Source of the DNA: an archaeon
GTDB lineage: Archaea; Nanobdellota; Nanobdellia; Woesearchaeales; UBA9642
Length of the DNA: 64,000 nt
Reading direction: 5' to 3'
Assembly: GCA_020057295.1 (NCBI GenBank)
Contig: JAGVGF010000006.1
Location: forward strand, 62,001 to 126,000
Shown: piece after piece, positions 33,908 to 42,014 of the stretch
How the letters are laid out: each line of letters starts with the position of its first letter
Position numbering within the stretch: position 1 is the stretch's first letter
Notes under the pieces: generated by a model
The model's database searches: none
What the model was told of the DNA's origin: nothing
The model's input: the letters and a program-made list of their open reading frames with translations, nothing else
Translations under genes and position numbers: made by a program

Positions 33908-35011
33908 TTATATGAAATAGAATGCTATGGCGATTATTAAATATAATGATATTAATTGTACCCCTTCAAGCCAATTACATCTTCCATCACCTGATAAATA
34001 ATTTATAATCATTACAGCCAGAAGCATGGATAATATTTCGAATAAGGTAAATACGAGCGAAAACCCGTAATTAAATATTGCACTGATAAATACTAGTATC
34101 GGAACGACAAATAACGCTATCTGTATCGCGCTGCTAAGACCTATCTCGAGAGCGGTATCAATATCATTTTTTAGAGCAAAGTGTATAGCGGTAGATTTTT
34201 CTGCCACATTAGTTAAAATTGCAATTAATATTACACCAATAAAAGTTTCAGTCATACCAAGCGAAGTTACGGCATGTTTTATAGTATTTACAAGTAATTC
34301 CGATTCTAAAGCGACAAAGAGTACTGCAATCAATAATATTATAAAAGCAGTTTTTTTACTTAAAGTAGGTTTTTCTTTCGTTGCTTGTATCTCATCACTA
34401 GAATCAAAAAGATGTTTATGAGTAAATAATGAAAATGATAATCCTGCTATGTACGTTAATGCCAAAACTATGGATATAGCATTACTTATTGCGACAGCAT
34501 TCCCTAATATTACTATCTCGGTAGGGTCAGCATGGGATGTTAGTGAGTAAACCGTAGGAATTGCAAGTCCTGCAACAGCGATAATCAACATTGTTGAAGA
34601 AACACCTACAGAATTTTTATTGAATTGTTGTTCTTTATACTTTAATCCACCGAAGAGAATACTAAGACCTGTTAATAATAACAGATTTCCTAAAATACTA
34701 CCTATGATTGATGCCTGTACAACAATAACAAGTCCTTCACTTAAGGCAATAATTGCAATCATTAATTCGATAATATTTCCAAATGTTGCATTAACAAGTC
34801 CTCCGATAGTAGGATTGCTTTGCAAAACAATTTCCTTAGTACAATATCCTATGATTGTCGCTAAAGGAAGTATTGCAAGTATTGAACTAATAAACGCCAT
34901 TGTTTGATTATCAGTAAAAAAAGAGAAATATACACTTATAGGAATAAATATTAACATCCATAAAATAATTTTTTCTAAAACATTAAGTACTATTTTCTTC
35001 GAATGAGTCAT
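33908..35011 (-). CDS. cax: Ca2+/H+ antiporter of the CAX family
   Basis: 367 residues and about 11 membrane helices. Both alpha-repeats are visible: GGLVNATFGNIIELMIAIIAL near residues 68-88 and ILTNVAEKSTAIHFALKND in the second half, with an acidic stretch between halves (SSDEIQATKEK). CAX proteins extrude Ca2+ in exchange for protons. The second-repeat N-x-A-E is retained. The gene overlaps the LigD-type phosphoesterase unit in one operon and lies 93 nt from the IMPase gene. Confidence 0.9.
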   Translation of the reverse strand: MTHSKKIVLNVLEKIILWMLIFIPISVYFSFFTDNQTMAFISSILAILPLATIIGYCTKEIVLQSNPTIGGLVNATFGNIIELMIAIIALSEGLVIVVQASIIGSILGNLLLLTGLSILFGGLKYKEQQFNKNSVGVSSTMLIIAVAGLAIPTVYSLTSHADPTEIVILGNAVAISNAISIVLALTYIAGLSFSLFTHKHLFDSSDEIQATKEKPTLSKKTAFIILLIAVLFVALESELLVNTIKHAVTSLGMTETFIGVILIAILTNVAEKSTAIHFALKNDIDTALEIGLSSAIQIALFVVPILVFISAIFNYGFSLVFTLFEILSMLLAVMIINYLSGDGRCNWLEGVQLISLYLIIAIAFYFI

Positions 35012-35103
35012 TAACGTTCCGTGTGAATAAGGATTTATATAGTTTTCTTAAAAAGTGTCAAGAAATATAAATTAAAACGCAACAAAAGTGATTTATTCAG
35101 AAT

Positions 35104-35943
35104 CTATTTCGGAAATGATTTTACTTGAGGTAATAATTTAGCTATTTCTTTAGCTGCAACATCGTGTAAAATACTATTTGTTGCAAAATAAGATCTTGTA
35201 AGAACGCTACTTGATGCAGTGTAATCAATAGGTAAATCGTCAAGAGTTCTTAGTTTTCCGCCCGCTTCTTCTAATAGTATTTGTGGTCCACAAACATCCC
35301 ATTTACTAGATGCATAATTAGTATTTACGTGAATATCGAACTCTCCCATTGCAAGTCTCGCGAGCTTAATCCCGCTGCTTCCTTCTGGAATCTTGCTCTT
35401 TACTAAAAGATTATCCGAAACTACATCAAGATCGCGACTATTATTAAAGTTATTTCTAGTTACAAGAATTGCATCAGATAGAACACCAATCTTACTAACA
35501 GATAAACGTTTAGTTATCTCATTGTGAAAATAATATGCTCCCTTTCCTTTCTCTGCAAACCACAGCCTTTTATCTGTTGGGGCATAAACCAAACCAAATT
35601 CTGGAACTCCATTAATACATAAACCAATTATTATTGAAAACGAATCTGAATTACCAACAAATTCTTTTGTTCCATCAAGAGGGTCAATCATCCACACCCT
35701 TCCAGAGTAGCTAGGAGGTATAGCACCATTTTCTTCAGATAGAATATCATCCTTTGGAAATAATTTTTTAAACTCGCTTCTCAAAAAATCATCCGATTCT
35801 CTATCAGCAATAGTTACTGGATCAAATTTATCTCTCTTATAATCTACAGAAAAATCCTTACGATAATACTTCAATAAAATATTTCCAGCTTCTTCTACAA
35901 TAGGGAAAACTTTATCTAATAAAATAATATTGTGATTATTCAT
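35104..35943 (-). CDS. Inositol-monophosphatase-family phosphatase, CysQ-like
   Basis: 279 residues with the metal sites of the family: DPVTIADRESD, LSEENG (Glu), WMIDPLDGTKEF and the C-terminal WDVCGPQILLEEAGG. The LDGTKEF form is typical of 3'(2'),5'-bisphosphate nucleotidases (CysQ/Hal2), as opposed to LDGTxNF in inositol monophosphatases. The substrate is thus probably pAp or a sugar phosphate. Cytosolic; ATG 35943. Confidence 0.87.
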   Translation of the reverse strand: MNNHNIILLDKVFPIVEEAGNILLKYYRKDFSVDYKRDKFDPVTIADRESDDFLRSEFKKLFPKDDILSEENGAIPPSYSGRVWMIDPLDGTKEFVGNSDSFSIIIGLCINGVPEFGLVYAPTDKRLWFAEKGKGAYYFHNEITKRLSVSKIGVLSDAILVTRNNFNNSRDLDVVSDNLLVKSKIPEGSSGIKLARLAMGEFDIHVNTNYASSKWDVCGPQILLEEAGGKLRTLDDLPIDYTASSSVLTRSYFATNSILHDVAAKEIAKLLPQVKSFPK

Positions 35944-35981
35944 ATCAAATAGGTAGAATACAATATTAATTTAAAAATTTA

Positions 35982-36024
35982 TGGGCTTCCCAAGAGTCGA
36001 ACCCGGGGTCTTTCCGTTGCGAAC
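35982..36024 (-). pseudogene. 3'-half tRNA-like fragment (tRNA-Ala related)
   Basis: On the minus strand this runs from an anticodon-loop-like TTCGCAA through a variable region and well-formed T-arm (CCGGG-TTCGACT-CTTGG, two G-T pairs) to an acceptor strand GAAGCCC and discriminator A. Bases 36001-36024 are identical to 36125-36148 inside the neighbouring tRNA-Ala(CGC), 124 bp away, and similarity continues for another 7 nt with two mismatches. No 5' half (GGGCTTC plus D-arm) lies nearby, and the anticodon stem cannot form. A duplicated tRNA remnant is the simplest reading. Confidence 0.55.
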
Positions 36025-36064
36025 ACACGTACCCTTTACAAAAGGTTACATCGAAAGTAATCAA

Positions 36065-36083
36065 GGACAACATAAAGTTGTCC
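36065..36083. terminator. Perfect 7-bp hairpin between tRNA-Ala and the tRNA fragment
   Basis: GGACAAC-ATAAA-GTTGTCC lies downstream of tRNA-Ala on the minus strand. Its arms resemble the tRNA-Ala 3' acceptor strand (CTTGTCC), so it could be a terminator, a processing element or another relic of the local duplication. Confidence 0.35.
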
Positions 36084-36105
36084 GAATTTCTACAATAAAA
36101 TAACA

Positions 36106-36177
36106 TGGACAAGCCGGGAATCGGACCCGGGGTCTTTCCGTTGCGAACGGAACGTATTACCATTCTACTACTTGCCC
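36106..36177 (-). tRNA. tRNA-Ala(CGC)
   Basis: 72 nt: acceptor GGGCAAG/CTTGTCC with the G3-T70 wobble that identifies alanine tRNA, anticodon stem TTCCG/CGGAA with loop TTCGCAA (anticodon CGC), T-arm CCGGG/CCCGG and discriminator A. Divergent from gltX. Confidence 0.93.
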
Positions 36178-36245
36178 AATTATTAACAATTTAATAAAAG
36201 GTATTATAAACAAACTTTATAAATTATTCTCTTATCTTGAATGAT

Positions 36246-37943
36246 ATGAATATCAGTGAATTACAATTAAGTATCAGAAAGCATGCATTAGCTAATGCTG
36301 TAAAATTCAATGGAAAAGCTAATCCTGGTTCTGTAATAGCAAAGATAATTGCAGAATTTCCGGAAGCAAAATCTGATATGAAAACAGTAAGTAAAGAAGT
36401 TAATGAAATTATAAAACATATCAACGAATTACCTTTGGATGTGCAAATGCATGAGTTAGAAGAACAATTTCCAGAAATGTTAGAAAAGAAGGAAAGAGAA
36501 GAAAGAAATATTTTTGCATTCTTAAATATTAAACCAGGAGAGAGGGTAAAAACGGGATTTCCGCCAGGACCGGAAAAATATCCGCATATAGGACATGCAA
36601 AATCTGCATTAGTAAATTATCTAATAGCAAAACAGTATGGCGGAGAATTTGTATTAAGATTTGAAGATACAAATCCTAATCTTGTAAAAGCAGAATTTTA
36701 CGACGTGATACAAGATAACTTAGCTTGGGTAGGGGCTAAATGGGATGAGTTACAATATGCTTCTGATTATATGGAATTATTTTATGAGTATGCTCTTAAA
36801 GTAATACAAAACGATAAGGCGTATATGTGTTTCTGTGATGATGAAAAAATAAAAAAATCAAGAGCTGAAGGACAAGCATGCAAGTGCAGATCACATACTG
36901 TTGCTGAAAATCTAAAATATTGGAACGAGTATAATACATATCCTGAAGGTAAAGCAATACTTAGACTAAAAATTGATTTAGAACATCAAAATAGCACAAT
37001 GCGTGATCCTACTATATTTAGGATTATAGATACGCCACATGCAAGACATGGAACAAAATATCGTATATGGCCTAATTATGATTTCCAAAATTCTATAATG
37101 GATGGATATTTCAAATTAACTCACCGCATACGTGGAAAAGAGTTTGAGATGCGTAACGAATTACAAAGATATATACAAGAAATATTAGAATTACCTCAAA
37201 CAAACATCTACGAATATGCCAGATTTAATATGGTGGGTGTTGAAAGTTCTGGCAGAAAAATAAGAGAATTAGTTCAGAGCGGAGAGTATATTGGATGGGA
37301 TGATCCTAGACTAACAACTATAGTAGCTCTTAGAAGAAGAGGATTTCTTCCAGAGGCAATAAAAAATTTTGTGTTAAGTAGTGGAATGAATAAATCCGAA
37401 AGTACAATGACTTGGGATGATTTGATAATACAAAACAAAAGAATAGTGGATAAGACAGCTAAAAGGTTTTTCATGATGCATGATTATGAAACAATAACAA
37501 TAGAAGGAGCACCACATCAAATATTAAAATTAAGATATCACCCAGATATTGATGAATTAGGACATAGAGAATTAGAAGTAGAAAAAGAATTTTTAATACT
37601 AAAATCCGACTTAAAAGAATTGAAAGATAATGATTTATACAGGTTTATGGATTGTTTAAACTTTAGAAAAAACGAGCAAATATATACTTTTGATAGTCAA
37701 GAATATGAACATTTTAAAAATAAAGGCAGAAAAATAATGCACTATCTACCAGCGTATGGAAATATAGATGTAGAGATATTTATGACTGATGCAACAATCA
37801 TTAGTGGAGTTGCAGAGCATAATATAAGGCATTTAAAAGTTAACGAAGTGATACAATTTGAAAGATTCGGATTCTGTCGATTAGATGCAATAGAAAAAAA
37901 GAATGGAAAAGAAATTTACAAATTCTGGTTCACACACAAATAA
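36246..37943 (+). CDS. gltX: Glutamyl-tRNA synthetase, archaeal type
   Basis: 565 residues. An archaeal/eukaryotic GlxRS N-terminal helical region precedes the class I site: PPGPEKYPHIGHAKSALVNY (HIGH) and RFEDTNP. The KMSKS region reads ESSGRKIRELV, a relaxed form, followed by GWDDPRLTTIVALRRRGF. The C-terminal anticodon-binding part is of beta-barrel type as in GlnRS. It is probably non-discriminating, charging tRNA-Gln for transamidation (family knowledge). ATG 36246 is chosen over TTG 36237 because CTTTATAAATT lies ~27 nt upstream. Confidence 0.93.
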   Translation: MNISELQLSIRKHALANAVKFNGKANPGSVIAKIIAEFPEAKSDMKTVSKEVNEIIKHINELPLDVQMHELEEQFPEMLEKKEREERNIFAFLNIKPGERVKTGFPPGPEKYPHIGHAKSALVNYLIAKQYGGEFVLRFEDTNPNLVKAEFYDVIQDNLAWVGAKWDELQYASDYMELFYEYALKVIQNDKAYMCFCDDEKIKKSRAEGQACKCRSHTVAENLKYWNEYNTYPEGKAILRLKIDLEHQNSTMRDPTIFRIIDTPHARHGTKYRIWPNYDFQNSIMDGYFKLTHRIRGKEFEMRNELQRYIQEILELPQTNIYEYARFNMVGVESSGRKIRELVQSGEYIGWDDPRLTTIVALRRRGFLPEAIKNFVLSSGMNKSESTMTWDDLIIQNKRIVDKTAKRFFMMHDYETITIEGAPHQILKLRYHPDIDELGHRELEVEKEFLILKSDLKELKDNDLYRFMDCLNFRKNEQIYTFDSQEYEHFKNKGRKIMHYLPAYGNIDVEIFMTDATIISGVAEHNIRHLKVNEVIQFERFGFCRLDAIEKKNGKEIYKFWFTHK

Positions 37944-37945
37944 AA

Positions 37946-38383
37946 CTAACACACAGATAAAATCTTTGCATCTTCAATTTGTTTTTTGTTTCTCAAAGCA
38001 CGATATGTGGTTATGGGTCCGCGAGTTATCGAATTCTTAACAACGCCATAAGCCGTTCCTAGAGCATGTCCAACTGCACCAGTTGCATATCCAGCAACTA
38101 ATCCCAAAGGTACGCTAAGACCGCCTGATATTATTGCCATAGGAAGATATGTGCCAGTAATTGAATCATCATAAGGGAAACTGTTACCAGCCAAAAAATT
38201 CCAAGCACAATATCCTGCTAACGATGCTAAGCCTAAAAATGTTGCTCCTCCGCCTAAAAGAGCGGTTGTGCAACTTACATTATCAGCACAGTTGGAGACA
38301 GATTCTCTTATTTTATAATTTTCAAATAGTTCTCTATTAACTACGTTTTCTAAATCTTTATTTTTTGTAATTGTATTGTTCAT
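37946..38383 (-). CDS. Membrane protein with two or more Gly-rich helices, unknown
   Basis: 145 residues: a polar N-terminus with two Cys (CADNVSCTT), a first Gly/Ala-rich helix (LLGGGATFLGLASLAGYCAWNFLAG), a second (YLPMAIISGGLSVPLGLVAGYATGAVGHALG) and a basic tail. The Gly-zipper-like helices recall small membrane-fusion or pore-forming proteins, but no family is recognised. Its leader contains the inverted repeat AGAGAT-AAAAA-ATCTCT (38403-38419). It is divergent from TrmB copy 2. Confidence 0.5.
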   Translation of the reverse strand: MNNTITKNKDLENVVNRELFENYKIRESVSNCADNVSCTTALLGGGATFLGLASLAGYCAWNFLAGNSFPYDDSITGTYLPMAIISGGLSVPLGLVAGYATGAVGHALGTAYGVVKNSITRGPITTYRALRNKKQIEDAKILSVC

Positions 38384-38458
38384 TGTTAATCCCCTCTTTT
38401 TTAGAGATAAAAAATCTCTTATATACCACTATGTAGTGAATATTATATTTAAATGTTT

Positions 38459-38477
38459 GTTGGTTTAAAAAACCGAC
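38459..38477. promoter_or_regulatory. Imperfect palindrome before TrmB copy 2
   Basis: GTTGGTTT-AAA-AAACCGAC (one mismatch) sits immediately upstream of the TATA box ATATTTATATAG of the regulator gene. The arrangement is the same as at 60467-60489 in front of TrmB copy 3, with related half-sites (TTGGTTT and TTGTTT). A TrmB operator is inferred. Confidence 0.45.
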
Positions 38478-38509
38478 ATATTTATATAGCTAAATTATTA
38501 AATTAGAGC

Positions 38510-39241
38510 ATGACCAATCAAGCACTCGTTGATGCTCTTAATTTTTATGGATTCTCAGATAAAGAAACAAAAGTGTATCTCACAACACTAGAATTAGGTT
38601 CAGCCACAGCACAAGCCATATCCGAAAGAAGTACTCTTAACAGATCAACAGTATACGACATATTGCGATCACTAATATCTAAAGGAATAATATCTAATTC
38701 AGAAAAAAATTCTACACAGTACTTTGAAGCAGCAGGACCAGAAAAGCTTTTAGGAATACTAGATGAAAAACGTAACAAAATACAAAACGTGATGAAAGAA
38801 TTAAAGTTAGTGCAAGAATACGTAGTAAATAAACCAAAAGTAAGAGTTTTTACAGGAAAAGAAGGATTCAACACAGTGTTGGAAGATATATTATACACGA
38901 AAAAACATACAGATGTAATATCAACATCAAAAATATTTGACATAATGAGATTTGACTTTCCACACTATATAATAAACAGAGCCAAATATGGAATTACAGC
39001 GAGAGTAATACAAGAAGACTCGCAGGAAACAAAAGATCTAAAAAAATCTGACAAGAAACAATTAAGAGAAACAAGATCTATAAAATCATGGAATATAAAC
39101 AGCATGATGTTCATGTACTCAAACAAAACAGCAATAATAAAATTAGTAGAAGGAGAAATAATAAGCATATTAATCGAGGATAAAACATTATATGAAGATA
39201 ATGAAAAAATATTTGAAGTTCTTTGGGAAAAAGCAAAATAA
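38510..39241 (+). CDS. TrmB-family HTH transcriptional regulator (copy 2)
   Basis: 243 residues: winged helix (LNFYGFSDKETKVYLTTLEL ... LNRSTVYDILRSLISKGII), a helical linker around 80-105, and a C-terminal domain beginning VFTGKEGFNTVLEDIL. It has the short TrmB form shared with the copies at 28828 and 60521. TATA box 38479-38490 lies ~27 nt before ATG 38510 (leaderless). Likely targets are itself and the divergent membrane protein gene. Confidence 0.86.
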   Translation: MTNQALVDALNFYGFSDKETKVYLTTLELGSATAQAISERSTLNRSTVYDILRSLISKGIISNSEKNSTQYFEAAGPEKLLGILDEKRNKIQNVMKELKLVQEYVVNKPKVRVFTGKEGFNTVLEDILYTKKHTDVISTSKIFDIMRFDFPHYIINRAKYGITARVIQEDSQETKDLKKSDKKQLRETRSIKSWNINSMMFMYSNKTAIIKLVEGEIISILIEDKTLYEDNEKIFEVLWEKAK

Positions 39242-39286
39242 TTAAATTTATATACAATATAACTAATAAAATCTAAAGGTGATATC

Positions 39287-39457
39287 ATGAATGAATGGGT
39301 TATAGTTAAGACGAAAATTAAGGAAATGGTTGGAACATATAATGTATCACAAGATTTTACAGAAACATTAAATGCTAAAGTAAAACAGATGATACAAGAC
39401 TCTATGAAAAGAGCAGAAGCTAATGGTAGAAAGACAGTCATGGGACGAGACTTATAA
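39287..39457 (+). CDS. Minimal histone-fold protein (56 residues)
   Basis: Translated from the DNA: a short N-terminus (MNEWVIVKTKIKEMVGTYN), then VSQDFTETLNAKVKQMIQDS, MKRAEANGRKTV and MGRDL at the very end. VS-x-D ... L ... RA-x-x-NGRKTV-x-x-xDL aligns with helices 2 and 3 of archaeal histones (VSDDA... ARHAGRKTIKAEDI). It ends where a normal HMf-type histone continues into the last part of helix 3, resembling short DUF1931-like histone-fold proteins. AAGGTGA precedes the ATG by 5-6 nt. DNA binding is not shown. Confidence 0.7.
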   Translation: MNEWVIVKTKIKEMVGTYNVSQDFTETLNAKVKQMIQDSMKRAEANGRKTVMGRDL

Positions 39458-39465
39458 GAATTTTT

Positions 39466-39894
39466 TTATACATAACTTTTTTGTTCTAATAACATTTTCA
39501 GTCGAAGAATAGTACTTTGTAAAATAGGAATCTTAGGATTATGTTTGTCTGTAGACTTTACTTTTATCAACAATAATTCAGCATTTTCCAAATCATTTCT
39601 CAACTCAAGAAGTAAAGGATCATCAATAATTCGTTTAACTTTCTCGTCAATTTTTTCAACAATTTTTGTTTTAGTAAATACAGGCTTTAAAGGATAATGC
39701 AAAGGAATGTGAGACACTTTCTCGTCAATAGTTTTTTCTATTTTATTTTTTATTAAGGGTTTAAATTCTTGAATAGGTCTAGCAGAAGTAACAGTTGGCA
39801 ATACAGAACTCGACTTGAATATTTTATTTAACAATCTATCTTTCTGTGCACTAAGTACTAAATGAGCATATAAATCTAGACGAGGATTTATCAT
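39466..39894 (-). CDS. Hypothetical protein, helical, operon partner
   Basis: 142 residues without membrane or metal motifs. There are two related charged stretches, IEKTIDEKVSHIPLHYPLKP and IVEKIDEKVKRIIDDPLL, and a C-terminal helical hairpin (LLELRNDLENAELLLIKV ... LQSTILRLKMLLEQ). No family is recognised. Its ATG overlaps the TAA of the upstream gene 39896-40462, so both are one transcription/translation unit and probably interact. Confidence 0.55.
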   Translation of the reverse strand: MINPRLDLYAHLVLSAQKDRLLNKIFKSSSVLPTVTSARPIQEFKPLIKNKIEKTIDEKVSHIPLHYPLKPVFTKTKIVEKIDEKVKRIIDDPLLLELRNDLENAELLLIKVKSTDKHNPKIPILQSTILRLKMLLEQKSYV

Positions 39895-39895
39895 T

Positions 39896-40462
39896 TTACA
39901 TTAATCCTAAGAATTTTTTTCTTGAAGTTGGAGGACCATCTAATGGAGGCATCTGATCCATTGGAGGAAGATCATTCATCGGAGAAAATTGCCCCTGATT
40001 AAAATTCATCGACGGAATAGCATTATTAGGTTGCATCGTAGGAGGCATCATAGTCCTATTATTAATATTATTTACTGACGGAGGATTCATCTGCACATTA
40101 TTCATCATAGGTGATTGTATAGATTGATTACCACCTTGCATCGAAGTTTTTGCAACAGTTAAATTGTCGTTAATAGCAAGTAATGCTTTTGCAATCATCT
40201 CGTTCTGTTCTAACAATTTATCTAATTTCTCTGTAGGTTTTGAAGCTTGATATTCTTCAATTATGTCCTTCTGTGCATCGTCAAGAATAGTTATCAATCT
40301 ATTAACCGATATTGTAAGTCTATCCATAGAATCTATTAATGCACGACCTTTTTCGCCATCAGTTAAAGAACCTCGCTTAATTATTGATAGTTCCTTACGT
40401 AAATCGTCAATCTCATGTTTAGGCATGAGCTCGTAATCATCAGAATCTGGACCATTATCCAT
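39896..40462 (-). CDS. Coiled-coil protein with disordered Pro/Met/Asn tail
   Basis: 188 residues. The first ~115 are acidic and helical (coiled coil: EIDDLRKELSIIKRG, LLEQNEMIAKALLAINDN). The rest is low-complexity with many MPP, NN and QPN stretches and a short basic end RKKFLGLM. Such tails often mediate multivalent contacts. The family is not named, but a terminal K-K-x-L-G-L peptide on a disordered tail recurs in DPANN proteins in my recollection. Upstream ribosome site AAAGGGG. Confidence 0.55.
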   Translation of the reverse strand: MDNGPDSDDYELMPKHEIDDLRKELSIIKRGSLTDGEKGRALIDSMDRLTISVNRLITILDDAQKDIIEEYQASKPTEKLDKLLEQNEMIAKALLAINDNLTVAKTSMQGGNQSIQSPMMNNVQMNPPSVNNINNRTMMPPTMQPNNAIPSMNFNQGQFSPMNDLPPMDQMPPLDGPPTSRKKFLGLM

Positions 40463-40606
40463 ACTACACCCCTTTCAATAAGAATACTAGTATTTTGATT
40501 TATATATTTTTCCCTTTTGATAGACTTATTATCGAATAGCATTATCAGATAAATTATCGAACAGTATTTAAAAAAAATTTATAAATATACCACAATTTAT
40601 CAGTTT

Positions 40607-41926
40607 ATGATTGATATAAAGCTCATTAGAGAAAATCCTGAACGTGTAAAGGATAATATTAGAAGAAAGTTTCAAGATGAAAAAATAAAATTTGTAGATG
40701 AAATTCTAGAATGGGATAGAGAACTAAAAATAATTAAAGGAGAGTCTGAATCATTAAGAAACCGAAGAAATGTATTGAGTGAAGAGATAAATAAACTGAA
40801 GAAAGAAAAAAAGGAAATAACTCACGTATTACAAGAAGTTAAAGAAATACCTGAAAAAATTAAGAAGATAGAGGAAAAAATATTACATTTAGAAGATAAA
40901 ATCAATAAGAATATGCTTCAGATACCAAATATCATTTATGAAAATACACCCTCAGGAAAAGATGCTGGTGAAAATGTTGAATTAAGACGTTGGGGAACTA
41001 TTAAAAAGTTTGATTTTACACCAAAGACACACATAGAATTAGCTGAAAGTCTTGATATAGCAGATTGGGATGCTTCAGCAAAAGTTTCTGGGACAGGATT
41101 TTATTATTTAAAAAATGAATTAGCATTATTAAATCAGGCATTGATAAGATTTGCTATAGATTTTATGATAAATAAAAATTATGAGTATATAGAACCACCA
41201 TTAATGTTGAATGAAAAAGCAATATTTGCATCTATGGATAAGACAGCAATAGAACAATCAGTATACTCTATAAAAGATGAAGATCTTAATTTAATAGGAA
41301 CGTCTGAACAAGCAATACTTGCAATGCATACTAATGATACAATTCCAGAATCAGAATTGCCTAAAAAATATTTTTCATATTCTATGTGTTTTAGAAAAGA
41401 AATCGGAGCGCACGGTATAAATGAGAAAGGATTATGGAGAACACATCAATTTAACAAAGTAGAGCAATTCATTTTTTGCAGTCCAGAGGATTCAGAAAAA
41501 TATTATGATGAGTTGTTGAATAATTCGGAAAAAATATTACAAGCACTAGAAGTACCATATAGAGTAATAGAACTTTGTACAGGAGATTTAGCGGATTGGA
41601 AATATAGAAGTGCAGATGTAGAAGTATGGAGACCAACAACAAACGAATACGGTGAAGTAATGTCTTTATCAAATTGTACAGAATATCAGGCAAGAAAATT
41701 AAATATTAGATGCGTAGATAAAAAAGGAAATAAACGAGTTTTACATACACTGAATGACACAGCACTAGCAACATCAAGAATAATGGTTGCAATCTTAGAA
41801 AATAATCAGAATATAGATGGTAGCGTCACAATACCAAAAGTCCTTGTGCCATTTATGCATGGACGTACAGTCATTGCTCCAAAAAACAGAGTTCAGACAG
41901 CATTTACAGGACAAGAAAAAGAATAA
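40607..41926 (+). CDS. serS: Seryl-tRNA synthetase
   Basis: 439 residues: the N-terminal long coiled coil (residues ~30-110) that reads the long variable arm of tRNA-Ser, then the class II core with TSEQAILAMH, CFRKEIGAHG, GLWRTHQFNKVEQF (motif 2) and a motif 3 region containing TALATSRIMVAILEN. This is the common SerRS form, not the rare methanogen type. TATA TTTATAAATATA ~27 nt upstream of ATG 40607 suggests a leaderless mRNA. Two tRNA-Ser genes occur in this window. Confidence 0.95.
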   Translation: MIDIKLIRENPERVKDNIRRKFQDEKIKFVDEILEWDRELKIIKGESESLRNRRNVLSEEINKLKKEKKEITHVLQEVKEIPEKIKKIEEKILHLEDKINKNMLQIPNIIYENTPSGKDAGENVELRRWGTIKKFDFTPKTHIELAESLDIADWDASAKVSGTGFYYLKNELALLNQALIRFAIDFMINKNYEYIEPPLMLNEKAIFASMDKTAIEQSVYSIKDEDLNLIGTSEQAILAMHTNDTIPESELPKKYFSYSMCFRKEIGAHGINEKGLWRTHQFNKVEQFIFCSPEDSEKYYDELLNNSEKILQALEVPYRVIELCTGDLADWKYRSADVEVWRPTTNEYGEVMSLSNCTEYQARKLNIRCVDKKGNKRVLHTLNDTALATSRIMVAILENNQNIDGSVTIPKVLVPFMHGRTVIAPKNRVQTAFTGQEKE

Positions 41927-41940
41927 TTCTCACTTAATAG

Positions 41941-41980
41941 TGACAAATTTCGTAAAGTATTTAAAGCAAAGAATTTGTCA
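41941..41980. promoter_or_regulatory. 9-bp inverted repeat upstream of gene 42015
   Basis: TGACAAATT and AATTTGTCA enclose 22 A/T-rich bases, 35 bp before the next ATG and just upstream of the likely TATA box AATATAAAAATA (41985-41996). It may be an operator, or a weak terminator of serS. Confidence 0.3.
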
Positions 41981-42014
41981 TTCAAATATAAAAATAGTAG
42001 AACAACTTATAAAA

